The position numbers and the translations under genes were made by a program. The notes beneath the pieces were generated by a model, which had not been told where the DNA came from, did no database searches, and saw nothing but the letters and a program-made list of their open reading frames with translations. 64,000 nucleotides of DNA from Pseudoscleropodium purum (Eukaryota; Streptophyta; Bryopsida; Hypnales; Brachytheciaceae): NCBI GenBank assembly GCA_963969395.1, contig OZ017798.1, forward strand, positions 13,880,173 to 13,944,172, in the 5' to 3' direction. Within the stretch, counting starts at the first letter, position 1, and each line of letters opens with the position of its first letter. Below, piece by piece: positions 11,708-24,622 of this stretch.

Positions 11708-14700
11708 CTATCTCCTTCTATTACGAACTTTACTAAAAGGAGCTTCAGAAATCTTCCGTTTGAGCCCCGTGCTCGACACCACAGCGGGATCTACGTCCAA
11801 GTCAACCTGAAAATCCAGACCTGAAGTAGTCGGCTTCTGCAGAAGTTGTACAGCAGAACTTGTTGCGGTGTTCGGAAACCAACGCTGAATTAAATAACTC
11901 CGGAAGGTTTCTCTAGTATCACCATTTTCACTGCAGGACAAATCAAAGTAGATGAGAACACACATAGCAATCTCTACAATGATTCCTATGCACTTCCTGC
12001 GGGGTACTTGTATATTCCCTTCAGAAAGTATGCTTTTGCTACATTCTTACTTTAAGATTGATGTTGAGAATGGAGAAAACGATGCTCTTGCGATAGATGA
12101 CGTGAAAATTGACCTTTAACAATGATGTTTCAGTAGATTTACCTTTGTGAAAATGAGCTCACACTATAAAACCCATGTCGTGGAGAATTTCGAGTTGCTG
12201 ATGCTTCAAGTATTTTCAATTCTTTCAAAAGCCCTTCGTGGAGCCCTCCTTGGACTGACATTTCTCGCCCTACCATTTCTCTTGTTGGAGCTCCAAATAA
12301 GGTGCTTTCTCGTGACATTTGCAATGCTTCACCAATCTTAACGTAGGAATCTTCATTGGAGTAAATAAAAAAGTGAAATTATATTATACTTCAATCAATA
12401 GAGTAAACGGACACAGCAGTAATAGAAGCACAGAGAGAAAAGAAGTCAAAATAATTAACTTTAATAACAAAAGGACTGGTCAATTGACCCGCAAAATAAA
12501 AAGAACTTCTTCAAGTCATTCGCAAAAGAGGATGAACATTGAAAGATAATACAAAATCATCTTCATTCAAAGACCAAGAAAGCTTAGCAAAGTTCTAGTT
12601 CAAGGCACATACCACTCATTAATAAGCATTTCAAATGCTTCACTGACGAACAAATGCTTGCAAAAGATGGACGATTAGTTGGTTCGGGGTCCCAACATTC
12701 CTCAATCAAATTCTTCAAAATCGAAGGACAATAGTCAGGTAAAGTGGGACGTTCACCCTTCAATACCTTCTTCTTGATACTGAATAGAGAAGTCTCCTGT
12801 GGAAAAGGGACGTCTCCAGTCAAAATCTCATAACAAACCATCCCAAAACTGTACACATCGGACTTCTTGGGATACTTGGGCCCTGCTGAGGGCACGGGTA
12901 CAATCGTTTGCCCATCGGTGTTAGGAAGATTAATAACTTCGGGAGGCATCCATCGATTCGTCCCAATATTGGAGGTCTGGTTGGAATACCGGGTGCTGGT
13001 TTCCTTCATCTTCGATAATCCAAAATCAGCCACTTTAATGAGCACATACTGAACTTCAAGATCTGTTGGCAAGATGTTTTTGACAAGAATATTGCACGAC
13101 TTCAAGTCCCTGTGCACAATACGATTTTCATGGAGGTAACGGACACCTTCACCGATTTGGAGAATCACATCAACTGCTTCGAAAACACTGAAGGGTGGAG
13201 AATGGGGATTGGCATCCAATCTCCTTTGCATGAAAGAATGGAGATCTTCGTCCATCAGCTCCATCACGATGGAACACTTACGCGTGTCCATTGCACAACA
13301 AAACATGGACATGATGTTGGGATGAAACAATCCTCCAAGGATTTGAGCTTCCCTCACATAATCGGGATGTTCTGGACCATAAAACGTCTTCTTGGCAACC
13401 GGAGTCCCCAACCACAGAGCCTTGTGGACAGTGGCGGAGGTACCCTTCCCCAACAATTGGGTTTGGCGAACCATTTGAAAGAGTCGTCCCAGAAAACCCA
13501 AATCATCGAAAGCGCTCCAAAAAGGTGAATCTGGTGAAAGAGAGGTTGAAACCGGTTTCACTCTTCTGAGTCTTTGAAGTAAGTAAATCGCAAGATCTTT
13601 CTGTTCACCTTGTAAGGATGGTAATTCCAATATCACTTTATCAAATAACACATCCACATCCAGAGAGGCCATCCTTTTGACAGTCTCAACTTCATTTTTG
13701 TCGATGCTGTCAACTTGAACTGCTGTTAGGGCCTTGGTTGCTGCTGTCCATCCCGTACTAAAATAAACTCTACAGAGCTCCAAATTGAATCCCAAGGATG
13801 AAACATACTCCGCAGTATTTGTCAGTGTCATTGCAGCTTGAAGCCACTCATCTTTGCAACAACCTTGGACGAAGCTTTCAATTTTGAGAGCCAAACCAAG
13901 CAAGAGCTTAAAGACTTCAATGCATCTTGTCATGTCCTCAGAGGTACTGAATTGGGCATTAACCAAGAAAAAAATTGGGCTTTGTAGACTCACTTTGAGC
14001 TTAGCAACAAGATATCCGCACTGCTCGTTGTTGAATTTCCGTGAAGGCAACTCTTGCACATGTACCAAGCATTCATAAGCAATATCCAAGAACGAATGAA
14101 GTTTGTCCATGCAATAGACAATCAGATCTGCATGCAGAGAATTACGAATTAGACGCTTGAGCAATGAAGGAGAAAAGGTGCATATTGAACTAAGAGGTTT
14201 CCGTGCTTGATTTGGGCTTCAATGCATATTAGTTTGAACCTCATAGATTCACAAAACTTGAGAGACTGATAGTACTTTGTATCCAAGGCAATACATTAGA
14301 AATGTCCAAACTTTTATGACGCCTTGAGGTTGACACCGATCATTTGAAACCACCTAGATTTATCTCCCAATAGTTAGCCAAAGCTCTTCAAATAACAAAG
14401 GAAACATCCCAATAACTCCATTTGAAACATATTAAAGCCAAATATAGCATCATTTCTTAATTTCCTAAGTAAAATGAAAGTGCTTGTACATGCATACCAA
14501 TCTACTGTAGATCAAAGTGATGAAAGCTTTACCTGTAGTTGGGACTTCTGGCGAACTGAACGACCCCTTGCCAGAACTCATAAGAGGCATGTCACCTTCA
14601 ACAACAAGAATGGGAGGTGAGAGCGTAGAGGCATCCTGGACAAAAGAGAGCCATGATGATGACTCAGTCTTGATTGCGGTGGAACTTTCGCCCAATCTCG

Positions 14701-14731
14701 TCAAGATGGATGGCGGAGGCGGCATCTCCAT
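11708..14731 (-). CDS. Protein kinase with helical N-terminal domain, four exons, 714 aa (copy B)
   Basis: Exons (minus strand): 14731-14533, 14127-12613, 12350-12143, 11930-11708. Intron phases 1, 1 and 2 agree at every junction. Donors are CAG|GTAAAG, GTG|GTATGT and AAG|GTAAAT; acceptors are GCATGCAG, CCAATGAAG (weak) and GTCCTGCAG. The joined frame is 2,145 nt with no internal stop. Residues 1-66 are a Pro/Ser-rich leader. Residues 67-275 are mostly helical (FNNEQCGYLVAKL, then DEWLQAAMTLTNTAEY) and fit the DUF1221/HeLo-like region of plant MLKL kinases. Residues 292-565 are a kinase: glycine loop GKGTSATV (third Gly replaced by Ala), Lys313 in VAKK, Glu326, HRDLKSCN at 405, DFG at 434, PPE in place of APE. 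Catalytic residues are present, so it may be an active Ser/Thr kinase, unlike MLKL pseudokinases. The tail (residues about 572-714) is Ser-rich and ends in KRK and RNRRR clusters that could be a nuclear signal. Role in immunity is inferred from family resemblance. Compared with copies A and C, exon 1 has lost about 200 nt in frame. Confidence 0.8.
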
Positions 14732-17525
14732 TCGATTCGATCTTCGCCGACTATAGTAATCGAGGGACGATGCGTGGCACCTGGAGGATACCGTGAATAG
14801 AAGACGTACACGCTGCCCCTCCTGCCATCTCCTTCATTGGGACGAATGCACTTGGGATGACGACACATTAAAAACGCACGGCGCCAACCAGTAACAGTTC
14901 TAACTCAAGGATCCAAATATTGCGCCCAATCATAACAACTTTCCCCAGACAGAGACTTTGCCGAGGGCAAGGCGTCGGGAGACTTGTGTCGTGCAATGCT
15001 AAGCATGGATGGCATTTAGCATTACCTCCTGCACAATTACGGACAACGAGTCTGCCAGTATAGGAGGATGCGACAATGGAGGCACTTCGTCGAAGTTTAT
15101 CAGCAACCCTCGCCTCTGTTTGCAGTGACATTCAAATTATCAAATGGGTCAAGGACCATGCCCTGGCAGGCTGGCACGATGCGGTCTGGTCATCCAGTCG
15201 AAGGCTACCGAAAGCCGCACAGGAATCATGGTCGAAGAGGAGATCCTGACCATGGAACATGGAATAATGATAAAATCGTTCCATTACCTGGAGGCGAGAT
15301 CGAGACTGTTAATGAACCTAACTGGAGCATGCTTACGATTTTGGATTCAAGAAGGTACGTTTTGATGTGGAGTCACAGATTCAAGCATAACCACACACCA
15401 CTACAACACGTCATATTGCAAAAGCGGGAGTAAAAGTGGATGCCGCTCTAGCAATTCCATAAACTTCTGTTCGGGATAATCCCCCACAAGTGTATTTCTA
15501 CGCGAAACCCAGAGAAGCTCGACATCGGCGACTTAAGCGCACATCAAATCAGTTCGAGATTTCAGCGCAGGTCTTTACTGCTCGCGTAACTTGCTGAAAT
15601 ACTGTAACTCGGACAACGCTTACAGAAGCACCAACACCTGGCCGCTGCCGTGGCGAGAATTCGAACTCCTGGCACTGAAAGTGGGTCCGCTCTTCATCCT
15701 GAACATTCAATGCGTGGACGGACTTCAAGTGTAAGCAAGACACGACGCTAGATTACGTAAATTGCAGAACTGCACTGACTCCTGGAGGACCAAACATACG
15801 AAAGCAACAGAATAAACCACAAAACAGTACGTAAGCCTCGTTCTGCGCTGGACAGCAGGCATCAAACACAAACCAAACACTCGATCCCTCATTCGCAGAA
15901 CAAGGAAATCATGCGGAAGGCTTGGTTGATTCTTAAATACATTCAAAAAGGGGTGTTTAGTAAGCAAGAAACGAAACCCCCATGGCCAAACTGCGAGCGC
16001 TACTGTAGCTCTTACCGACAAACGGATTCGCGAGCACAGACCAGAATTGACAACCCAGAGCCACCGCTGGTGAGAACCACACACAGAGATCAAGAGCAAG
16101 TAAGAACGTTCCGTGGTCTGTGAAGTCAGATCGAACCTGCAGTTGGAGAGACCGCAATTAATTGCGACGAGACAATATTAGGGCTCCCATTGCACGGCTC
16201 TTGGTTCCATTCCACTCAAAAGCACCCGACACAAGAGACAGCTTAGTATCAGAAGCTGCTGCCCATAACTGACGAGAGCAACTTTCACTTAGATAGAATC
16301 AACTTCCCCAACCGAAAGGTCGACAGCACCTAGGGCATGCGAAACGTGCTGCAAGGATGGTCCTAGGAATGCCTGCAACTCGGTCTGCATATGCTGCACA
16401 TAACATCAAGCGAATCGGTGAAGACAGGACTCTTCGAAGAAGGTCCCTGAACAGGCGACTGACCCCGCAATGCCGCGTTTTTCATCCAAGCGGAAAAGGC
16501 GCACAGGAACTTATTATTTGTCATGGATGATGAAAGTTTTGAGCTAGGGTTTTTTTACACAAGCACACTGGGAGGGTTTCTGTCAAGAGAGAGGCTAATT
16601 TCACACAAGGTAAAGAACATGTCGCCATCAGGTAACAAACCCGCATCCATGCCATTTGGTTAACCCTTTAGTGACCGGTTGACCACTTTTGGGTCGAATT
16701 TTGGATTCTTTGTCTTTTATAGCTCTCAATATAGGGTATTTGAAAAAGTCCAAAGAGTATAACAAATAGAGCTTTAGCATGTGCTCCAAACAAATTTAGT
16801 TTCAAAGAATTATGTGCAATAACAAGATAGTAGTGCTTGTCCAAAGATAAAAAGGACGACCTAAGTCATACCTTCTAAGTTGCATATATATTCAACAACT
16901 CATGTGATTTTATTTGAAATTGATGCCTAAGAACAATAGAAATGTTGCCTAGCAACCTCATGAATTGTGGAGACATGTTTCAAAAATTATAGGCAATAAT
17001 ATGTTATGCTACTTCAATTGAAGGCTATTTCAATGCATCGCACTTTGAAAATCACTCACAACAAATTGCACCGTCAAATCATGTTCATTTTTTGTTCTTA
17101 TCACAGATAAAGCCTATGACATCAATTCCTATGATCTAATCTAGAATTACTTCCTTGAAGTAGTGATGAAATTTCCCTTTTCCAAATTTGTATTCAAAAA
17201 CTACACTTGTCCCTCAAATCAACCATGGTCACTAAAGGGTTCAGGTATGTCACAACCATCACCTAGTCGTTTAAGGTTGTGTAGGACCATAAAGTTTTGA
17301 AACTTTGAGTTTATATTTGGAGAAATTAAATTCTTAAATACCTGGTGCATATTTGGTGATTTTGTAAAGGAATTTTTTTTTCAAAATTGATAGAAATAGA
17401 TTTGTAACTATTTTTCAAACATTGACTATCCCTAAAAACACCTCTGATCCATCCACCCTTGCAATTTTGGGTGGTGGATATATGGATACAATATACAATC
17501 TACGGTGGATGTGTAGATGCAAATA
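14732..17525 (-). repeat. Upstream region of kinase copy B (promoter-bearing duplicate)
   Basis: This region parallels the copy A flank at 3880-5930. The match is close from 14732 to about 16530, is broken by an insertion of about 750 bp that includes a piggyBac-like MITE, and resumes at 17290-17525. It lies directly 5' of the intact kinase start, so promoter and 5' untranslated sequence should be within it. Minus-strand open frames here (14868-15131, 15725-16099) are not preserved in copies A and C and are probably not coding. Motif-level promoter elements were not identified. Confidence 0.6.
16664..17239. mobile_element. piggyBac-like MITE, 576 bp
   Basis: The left end after TTAA (16660-16663) begins CCCTTTAGTGACC, and the complement of the right end begins with the same 13 bp. 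The right flank is TTCA (17240-17243), one base from TTAA. TTAA targets with CCC-starting ends are the hallmark of piggyBac elements. The corresponding place in copy A lacks this insert, so it arrived after the locus duplicated. No transposase frame is present. Confidence 0.7.
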
Positions 17526-18030
17526 CAGATATGAATATGGATATGAATTCAATTTTATAGGTTGCAATGAATCCAAACAGATATACAAACACATTTAGAG
17601 ATACATGCACATGCATACCCCATATCCTTTGTTGCAACTACACATAGATCTTAGTGTATGTGGAAAAATTCTTTTGGTTTGAAATAAATCACAATTAACT
17701 CTTAAAGATTTTTTACTATGTTTTCATCCCAAACTAACATTATAGTACAAGTTCTAAATTTTATAAATAAAAACATTTTTGGACACATTTAACTATAGAA
17801 TCTCGTAGTAATCTGGTTTGAGAAGATGTAAAAAAATTCAGAAATTTCCACCATGTAGATTGTAAGATAGTAGTATTTGAGTGGACAATAATCCTTTTTT
17901 TGGTCTTGCAAAAAACCGAGCAGCTACACTTTACTATCCCTTGAAAAGATGCAAACATCCTTTTTTCAATTCAATTTCTCTCCCCTCTCCCTCTATAAAT
18001 CTAGAGTTGTCGATCTCACATGACCAAAAA
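17526..18030. other. AT-rich spacer with simple-sequence tract
   Basis: Near 17520-17560 there is a GATATGAATATGGATATG-like hexamer-rich tract. The rest shows no coding frame. Confidence 0.45.
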
Positions 18031-18319
18031 CATTAGAAGACATTTGAGGCAAGAGGAAGGCTATTTTAGCCCTATTCCCCTACTGAGAACCGACATTATG
18101 CTATTAGTTTTTTTAAATAATAAAAAATGACAAATTTAAAAAAAAATTATCAATCTCTATGTATATATTTTTAATTTCCAAATATTTTTAATTAATTTTT
18201 TATTATAATCTAACATGGCAATTGTTGTGCCACATCAATTAGCTATAATGGCCGAGTGTCTACAATCCGAGAACCCAGGGAACTTATAGCCCTATTGACA
18301 AGCTGAAAATCTTTTAATA
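18031..18319. mobile_element. MITE of the CATTAGAAGA family, degenerate copy (289 bp)
   Basis: The left end CATTAGAAGACATTTGAGGC matches the ends of three other elements in this window (21341, 39849, 60186). The right end, near 18303-18319, is a decayed complement (GCTGAAAATCTTTTAAT). Length agrees with the other members (282-290 bp). The interior is AT-rich. It has no coding capacity. Confidence 0.5.
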
Positions 18320-18819
18320 ATCCCCCCCTTCTCCAATGCCATCAATCCTTTGGAAAATCCAAGGTTGTTGGATCTAGAAAGGGGACCCCATGGATGAAAA
18401 TCCAAGCCATTGATTTGAAATATGAATATGCTATAGATGCAAAAGATGGATATCGATATGGACACAAATATAGAAGACATACACAAGTATAGATATAGAT
18501 ATAGAAGATGGATACAAGTACGGGTACAAAAGATGGATACAAATTTAGATACAATACTATGGTAATATCCCATATCAATTGCATATCCCATTATAAATGT
18601 GAAATTACAAATAATGGGGTTTGTTGGTTAAGGTTAGAGTTCAGTTTGGATTTAGGGGTGGTGGTTGGGGTTGAAGGGGGCGGTGGTAATCTAAAAAAAT
18701 ATTTAAAGTGGGTTCAATTAAACCCAAGCATTTGTAACCTTTGCCTCACTATCCATTGAGAAGATAGCCCCCAACAATGTGACACTTTACAAGGTTACAT
18801 CTATGTGAAAAAGTTTCCA
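18320..18819. other. Simple-sequence-rich spacer
   Basis: The tract at about 18420-18560 consists of degenerate GATATAGATA/GATGGATACAA repeats, so the Tyr/Ile-rich minus-strand open frames over it are composition artefacts. No gene is seen. Confidence 0.55.
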
Positions 18820-19260
18820 AAATAGTGATAATTTTTTGGATTCATTTTTCAAGGCAAGTTGGGTACATGCTTGAAAAAATTCACATCATTTGGAATTGTA
18901 CAACATGTAAGAAAAAAATAGTAAGTAGATAGAAGGAAAAAAAATTTTAAATACTAAATTATTAAGAATTTGATTATGGGTTCAAATTGAAAAATGCCAA
19001 TCCAATAGTTGTAATGTTATAATAAAATATCTACATCCTATTATTATTATTATTATTATTATTTTAAATATGGAAAATTGAGTTAAATATAGAATTTCAA
19101 AGTTTATTTTAGAGTGGAGAATCTATAACTTCTCTCAAACTAAAACTCCTCATAACTTTCATCTAATTAATCAAAATAGGATGATTCAAAGCTTTCTATG
19201 TATATATACATATATAAATTTAGAAAATCAATTTTAAATTTTTATTTATTAAAAAAGTGA
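18820..19260 (-). repeat. Dispersed repeat family D, copy 1
   Basis: On the minus strand this sequence matches 21960-22680 and 41150-41660 on the plus strand. Landmarks are a tract around the GGAATTGTACAACATG complement, the CCAATCCAATAGTTG complement (matching 22255 and 41450), and the region near TTTCATCTAATTAATCAAAA. It includes a short ATT microsatellite at about 19038-19063. The family has no coding capacity. Confidence 0.65.
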
Positions 19261-20339
19261 TTATTGAAAAAAAATTAAGCTACTCGGGATTCCCATATAT
19301 TAATGAAAATTACATATCAAACAATAACTTCTTAACCATGTAGTCAAAGTTATGAAAATTGTTGGGCCTTAAAGCTACTCCTATGGCACATGTGTGAAAA
19401 TTTCAATGGAAAAAAATTAAATTTTTTTTATCATAGTGAGCTACCAAAAATTGCTATGTTGCCAAAAAAACACAATTTAGTGTTATAGGGATTAAGCTTA
19501 AGTTTGGATAAAATTCAGCTCTAGTTGCATGTGGTACTTTTAAACACATGGAATAACTATGATTATATTCATGTTCAAAAACACCAAGTGAACTATAATT
19601 ACTACATAGTATATGGATAATTACTAATCTTATGCACATCATAACATCTTCTTTTGTCTTATACTTTGTAACAGTTTGGCACAAATGAAAAATTATTAGT
19701 TCCATGAAAAGATTAGTGCAACAAAATCCTAGTCAAGATACAACCTAAAAGGGAGAATAATTAAAAATAATCATGAAACAAAACTAGATCTAACATAAAA
19801 AAGCACCCCATGTTGTGGGCTAATTGGGAAGGGGAGTAAATTATTATTAGTTGCCTAACAATAAATTGCAAACATTTCATCTTTTAATGAAAACATCAAA
19901 ATGTTAAAGAATCCATGTTTTTACAATCAAACTTAGCTTTGTCCCATATTCCTTGGGCATTTAGAGTTATGCACAAAGGAATACTATATGTGAAGGTCTA
20001 ATTTGGCTCCTGAGTGCCAAAATAATTTATTTTTCTTGAACAAAGGATTTTTGCAACCAAAATTATTCGTATTAGGATTTCGACATTTTGGCGTCCAAAT
20101 ATTTTTTGTGTTCAGCACTTTCTAAGCTTTCTTGTTTTAGAAAACTTATTGTGTGGGATTTAAAACCTGATTTAGGTTTTCAAAAATATTAAAAAAATTA
20201 AGCATTATGGATGAAAAATTTCTGCAACATTATGGACATTTCACTTATAATATTCCAAACATTTAGACATACCAAAAAATACTTAATTTATATCTTAATC
20301 TGATTTTCATGTAGGGTAGTCTAAATTTTGAAAAAAAAA
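19261..20339. other. AT-rich spacer, no gene seen
   Basis: No conserved open frame, terminal repeat or RNA gene is visible. An 83-codon minus-strand frame (19454-19705) has no recognisable features. Confidence 0.5.
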
Positions 20340-21060
20340 GGATATGTTTTCAAATGCACTTTAGAAAAAAATAGAAGAATGATGATTTTAATCTCTAATA
20401 AAAGGTCTTCACATTTCCAAATTGAATGCACCTTAGTCCAATTCATTTATAGATTTTCAAATATCTATTTATTGAAAATGATTTGAATTAAGCAAATTAA
20501 TCTTTAAATCTCTACAAAACCATTTTATAGTAGCTACCTAATGTCAAAGAATTTTTTAGGCAAGAATTTTTTTTCCTATATACAAACAAGATCTAATCAT
20601 CTTTCTATTTGCAATAATCAAAACTAAGATTGCTATAGTCAAACAAAAATTATAAGGAATTTAGTACAAAGTGTTCAATATTTGCGTAGTATTGGAAAGT
20701 TTACTATTTTGAAAAAGTGCTACATATATTCACATTACTATTTTTTTTCAAATCAATTGAAACTCTAATTTTGACCAATCATAGAAATTTTTAAATGCTT
20801 AAGGTAGAAATTTTATTTTTGGTGAATTTTTAAAAGTAAAAATTGAATTTTTTTTTTTTAAACAACTTTATAATAGTTTTAAAGTTTTAATCATTAAATT
20901 AAGGCTTCCGACTCTTGATGTTTATCATTGTCTCCATTGATACAAGCTTAAAAAAGGTATGGAACTATCTTGTGTTTTGTACCACATTTATACATTTGTG
21001 ATTTGCCTACACTCCATTGATATTTAGTGATTAAGCTTGATGATTTTAGATTTTATTCCA
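20340..21060 (+). repeat. Dispersed repeat family E, copy 1
   Basis: Collinear with about 44360-45000. Shared stretches include AAATTATAAGGAATTTAGTA near 20648 (matching 44650) and TTTTTGGTGAATTTTTAAAA near 20815 (matching 44855). It is non-coding with no clear ends. Confidence 0.6.
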
Positions 21061-21340
21061 TTTCAAATTTTACCAAAAGAAATGCAAAATATTATTTTAT
21101 TATATATTATAATTGATAAACTTCTCTTAATATATAATTATTTTTTGAAATCACAATAATTTGATTTTTTCACCAATAATTCTAAATAAAAACATTTTAA
21201 AACAAAAGAAAATAAACATCACATGAATATTACTAGATTTCATCAACAATAATATAAAGTAGATACTAGTAACTTGACTTGAAGGACATAGCTAAAGATG
21301 TTGTGGTTGTAAGATATGAATGGACTATTAATATTTGAGA

Positions 21341-21629
21341 CATTAGAAGATTTTTGGGGCCTCTGGATGCTTGCAAGTTATCACAGCCTGCAAACGCAGG
21401 AAACAGGTTCGGCGCAGCGATCTAACGTGGCCGAGCCCCTACCACGTCATTGATCCAAAAAATTAATTAATTAATTAATTTTTTTGCATTTGGAGATTTT
21501 TTTTTTTTTTTTTAATTTTAATTTTATGAATTTTTTTTTTGACAACGGGCCGTTCCTGTCGCTGCGGGGAACAACTGCAGGGGAACATGCCCGAAATAGG
21601 CTTCTAAACCCCCCAAAACTCTTCTAATG
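21341..21629. mobile_element. MITE of the CATTAGAAGA family (289 bp)
   Basis: The left end CATTAGAAGATTTTTGGGGC and the complement of the right end CATTAGAAGAGTTTTGGGGG are inverted repeats. The element contains two GC-rich blocks around a (TTAA)n and poly-T core. If TA is the target site, the element proper starts at GAAG. No coding capacity. Confidence 0.7.
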
Positions 21630-21959
21630 AACTTGGACACTTTCTTCATTGCTACTGGTACCAAATAAGTAATTTTGAAATTTTTTAGTAAGTAATTTGG
21701 ATTGTCTTCATAATATTTATCAGATTACTTTCATTTTTAGAAAATTAATAAGATTTTTCACATTAATAGAGATCGCATAGTTTAACCCCTAAAGGACAAA
21801 GTTGGATATTTTAGTTGTATAGATATTTTGGGTATGTGCGTGTAATTAGAGATTTTCATTTTTTTGGCCCAAATTTTAATAGAAGGTGGATAAAGAATAT
21901 CTTTCATAGGTACTAAATTTTATGACATTTGAAAATATGAATCAAAAGTTATAGCCTAA

Positions 21960-22680
21960 TATATTACTTTTTTCCGTAACTGGGCAATTTGAGCAAATCA
22001 GAAAAAAATCACTTGTTTGAAAAACAAAAATTTGAAATTATTTTTCTAAAGTTATATATATATATATATATATATAAAGCTTTGAATCATTCCAATTGAT
22101 CATTGAGTCAAAAATTATGAGGATTTTTTGTTTGTAGGCAGTCATAGGTTCCCTTCTCAAAAATAAACTTTGAAATCCTTTATCTTACTCAATTTTCAAT
22201 ATTTTTGGAAAAAATATAATCATAGGATGTAGATTTTTTAATAAAACATTTCAACTATTGGGATTGGCATTTTCCGATTCCATAATTAAATTCTTAATAA
22301 TTTAATATTTTGAATAATTCTCTATTACTACCTACTTTCTATTTTTTTCCTATATGTTGTACAATTCCAAATGATCTGAAATTTTTCAAGTATGTAGACA
22401 ACTTTTCTAAGAAAAGAATCTAAAGAAGCACCACCATTTTGGTCATTTTTTGATAGAAAAGTGAGCTTGTGAAGTGCAACTGACTTATTTTTTGTAGGGT
22501 CCAAAAAAAGATTTATGTGAATCAAAATGCTAATATCCTGCAATCTTTATCATGGAAATTTATGAAATTTATACTATATTTTTTCAAGTTAGCATAACAC
22601 AAGATCTTAAGGTTTCATATGTCAAAAAAAATTTCAAAAATTTGGTATTTGTATTAAAAATGGCAATTTTTGAGCATTTT
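21960..22680 (+). repeat. Dispersed repeat family D, copy 2
   Basis: Matches 41150-41660 in the same direction (for example GGGATTGGCATTTTCCGATT at 22259) and 18820-19260 inverted. A (TA)n microsatellite sits at 22052-22076, and a related TA tract sits at the same place in the 41-kb copy. Confidence 0.7.
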
Positions 22681-24622
22681 TGGTGAAAATGTAGTTATAG
22701 AACTTTAGAGGTTAATATAATGAGAATATAATGAATTGAAGTTCAATTATGATTTTAAGATCTAAATCAAGTTTAAAGTTGTTTGATCTTATGGCAATGG
22801 AGTTCAGTTCTCAAGGGATGAATCTTTAAACATTCAATTGTTGACCTAATGAATGGTGAATGTTGTGAAAAGTGAACTTCATCCAAATGAATAAATGTTC
22901 ATTGAAGAAGCTTTAAAAAACCCATGTAATATATTAATGGAAAGTAGAAAAAATATTTTACATAGGGCAATGATATAGATATGATGAAAGAATTTTATTT
23001 GTTTATTATGAGTTTCAAACCTGAAATTGATTGTGTCACCTTCATTTTGATTGATCCAGTGATCCATACCCATTTGTTAACCATGAAACACATGATAGTC
23101 ACTACAACTTGTGTCCTTTGGGTGATTTCAAAGAGACCTCTAGGATGGCAAAAATCGTTTTTTCATTTAATTTCCAAGGATGTTCTCAACTCATTTTTAC
23201 TAAAAGAAAAACATGTCTGGCACAATTGACTACTATGCAACTAGTGTCCTATACAACTATCATGCAAATCTAATCTTCTCTATTAGCACCAAATCTAATG
23301 TAATTGTTTTATGTCATTGTTTTACAACATTGATACATTGTTTTAGTTGCAAAACAATCATTCTATAGTTGCAAAAAATGACTAGGAAACAACTAGTGTC
23401 CTATACAACTATCATGCAATTCTAAAATGACCATAATTATTTTTTAGTGGCTTTCTAGTCACACACTAGTTCTTTCTTAGTTATTTTTTAGTTGTTTCTT
23501 AGTTGCTTTCAAAGTTCATTCTCATTTGTCTTAAATCAATTGTCCATATCAATTGTAAAGAGTACCATTAGATTAGACATGTAAGACTTGTAAGTTGTTG
23601 TAGTCATTTACAAAGAATTTTTTTGAAAGAATTCTAAGATTTCTATAATTTGTAGGTTTCTACAATTTGTAGAAATAAAAAAATAATTAAAATTTAAGAA
23701 ATTAGAAACCTACAAAATTAAAATTTAGAAAAAGATAGATTTAAAATTCAAAAATCTTGAAAAAAGATAGTTTCTAAAATTCAAAAATCTAAAAAGAAAG
23801 TAGTAAGATATGAAATTTTGAAATTTTGAAATCTATAAGTTGCAAACAAGTTGTAAGTGTCGATGAAGTTCTTCACATGCTATTGAATGACAAAAACACT
23901 TGCGACTAAATTGCAATTAGTGCAACTTCTCCATTGTAACTACATGCTCTAAATTGTCACCTAGATGTAAATGTCCTATGCAACTATAAAATGAGTTGCA
24001 CACTATAGTTGTAAAAACCCTGATTATCTTCTAATGTTTCAATGAATTGGTTGTCACAACCTTCACTTGTAGATATGCCCATATCACTATAGTGAACAAA
24101 GAAGACCTTGGAGCCCCAAAAGGAAGAACCAATTGCTTGCTAGAGGTGGAAGTGGACTTGAAATACCAAGGGTAGGACTTCATTTAGGCATAGGTGGAAG
24201 ACGTGATATTGACACAGGTGGAGGCAATGATGGTGTATGACAAATCACAACAAGTTGTGTAAAATTTGCAAGAAGTTTGTGTACTAGCTAATTAATTACA
24301 CATTAAACAACACATACACACACAAATTTTACAAGTCATATGTACATATACACATTCTGTTGACAACCATAATATGTAGTTACATGGAATGCGATTACTG
24401 CAAGTAAAATACAAAGAATTATAGATATAGATATTAATTTCATGAAAATTCATAAAGTGTGTCTGCGCTCCAGTAAATGAGCTGCATACATTTTCTGTAG
24501 ACCCAAACATAAGCACCACAATTAATCAATCATAATGATTCTTTACGTAATACCATAACTAATGTATCATGTTGATCCAAAGTTCATGATGATCACTGCG
24601 ATACATTTCGTAGACAAAAACC
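22681..24622. other. AT-rich spacer with short direct repeats
   Basis: A 32-bp stretch beginning CAACTAGTGTCCTATACAAC occurs at about 23238 and again at about 23395, with a weaker relative near 23965. The region 24100-24240 is G-rich on the plus strand and would read as Gly/Arg-rich peptide, but no frame is bounded by credible signals. Confidence 0.45.

Noticed and set aside
11708..11930. ENGDTRETFRSYLIQR in the last exon of copy B as a TIR start
   Set aside because: The short likeness to GEDTRxxF is followed by a Ser-rich basic tail with no further TIR strand, so chance is more likely.
13112..13528. 138-codon plus-strand frame
   Set aside because: It lies opposite the kinase exon and exists only because the kinase codons are constrained.
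18292..18591. 99-codon Tyr/Ile-rich minus-strand frame
   Set aside because: Translation of a GATATAGATA-type simple repeat.
22052..22076. (TA)n tract as a replication or attachment signal
   Set aside because: Ordinary microsatellite at a fixed place inside repeat family D.
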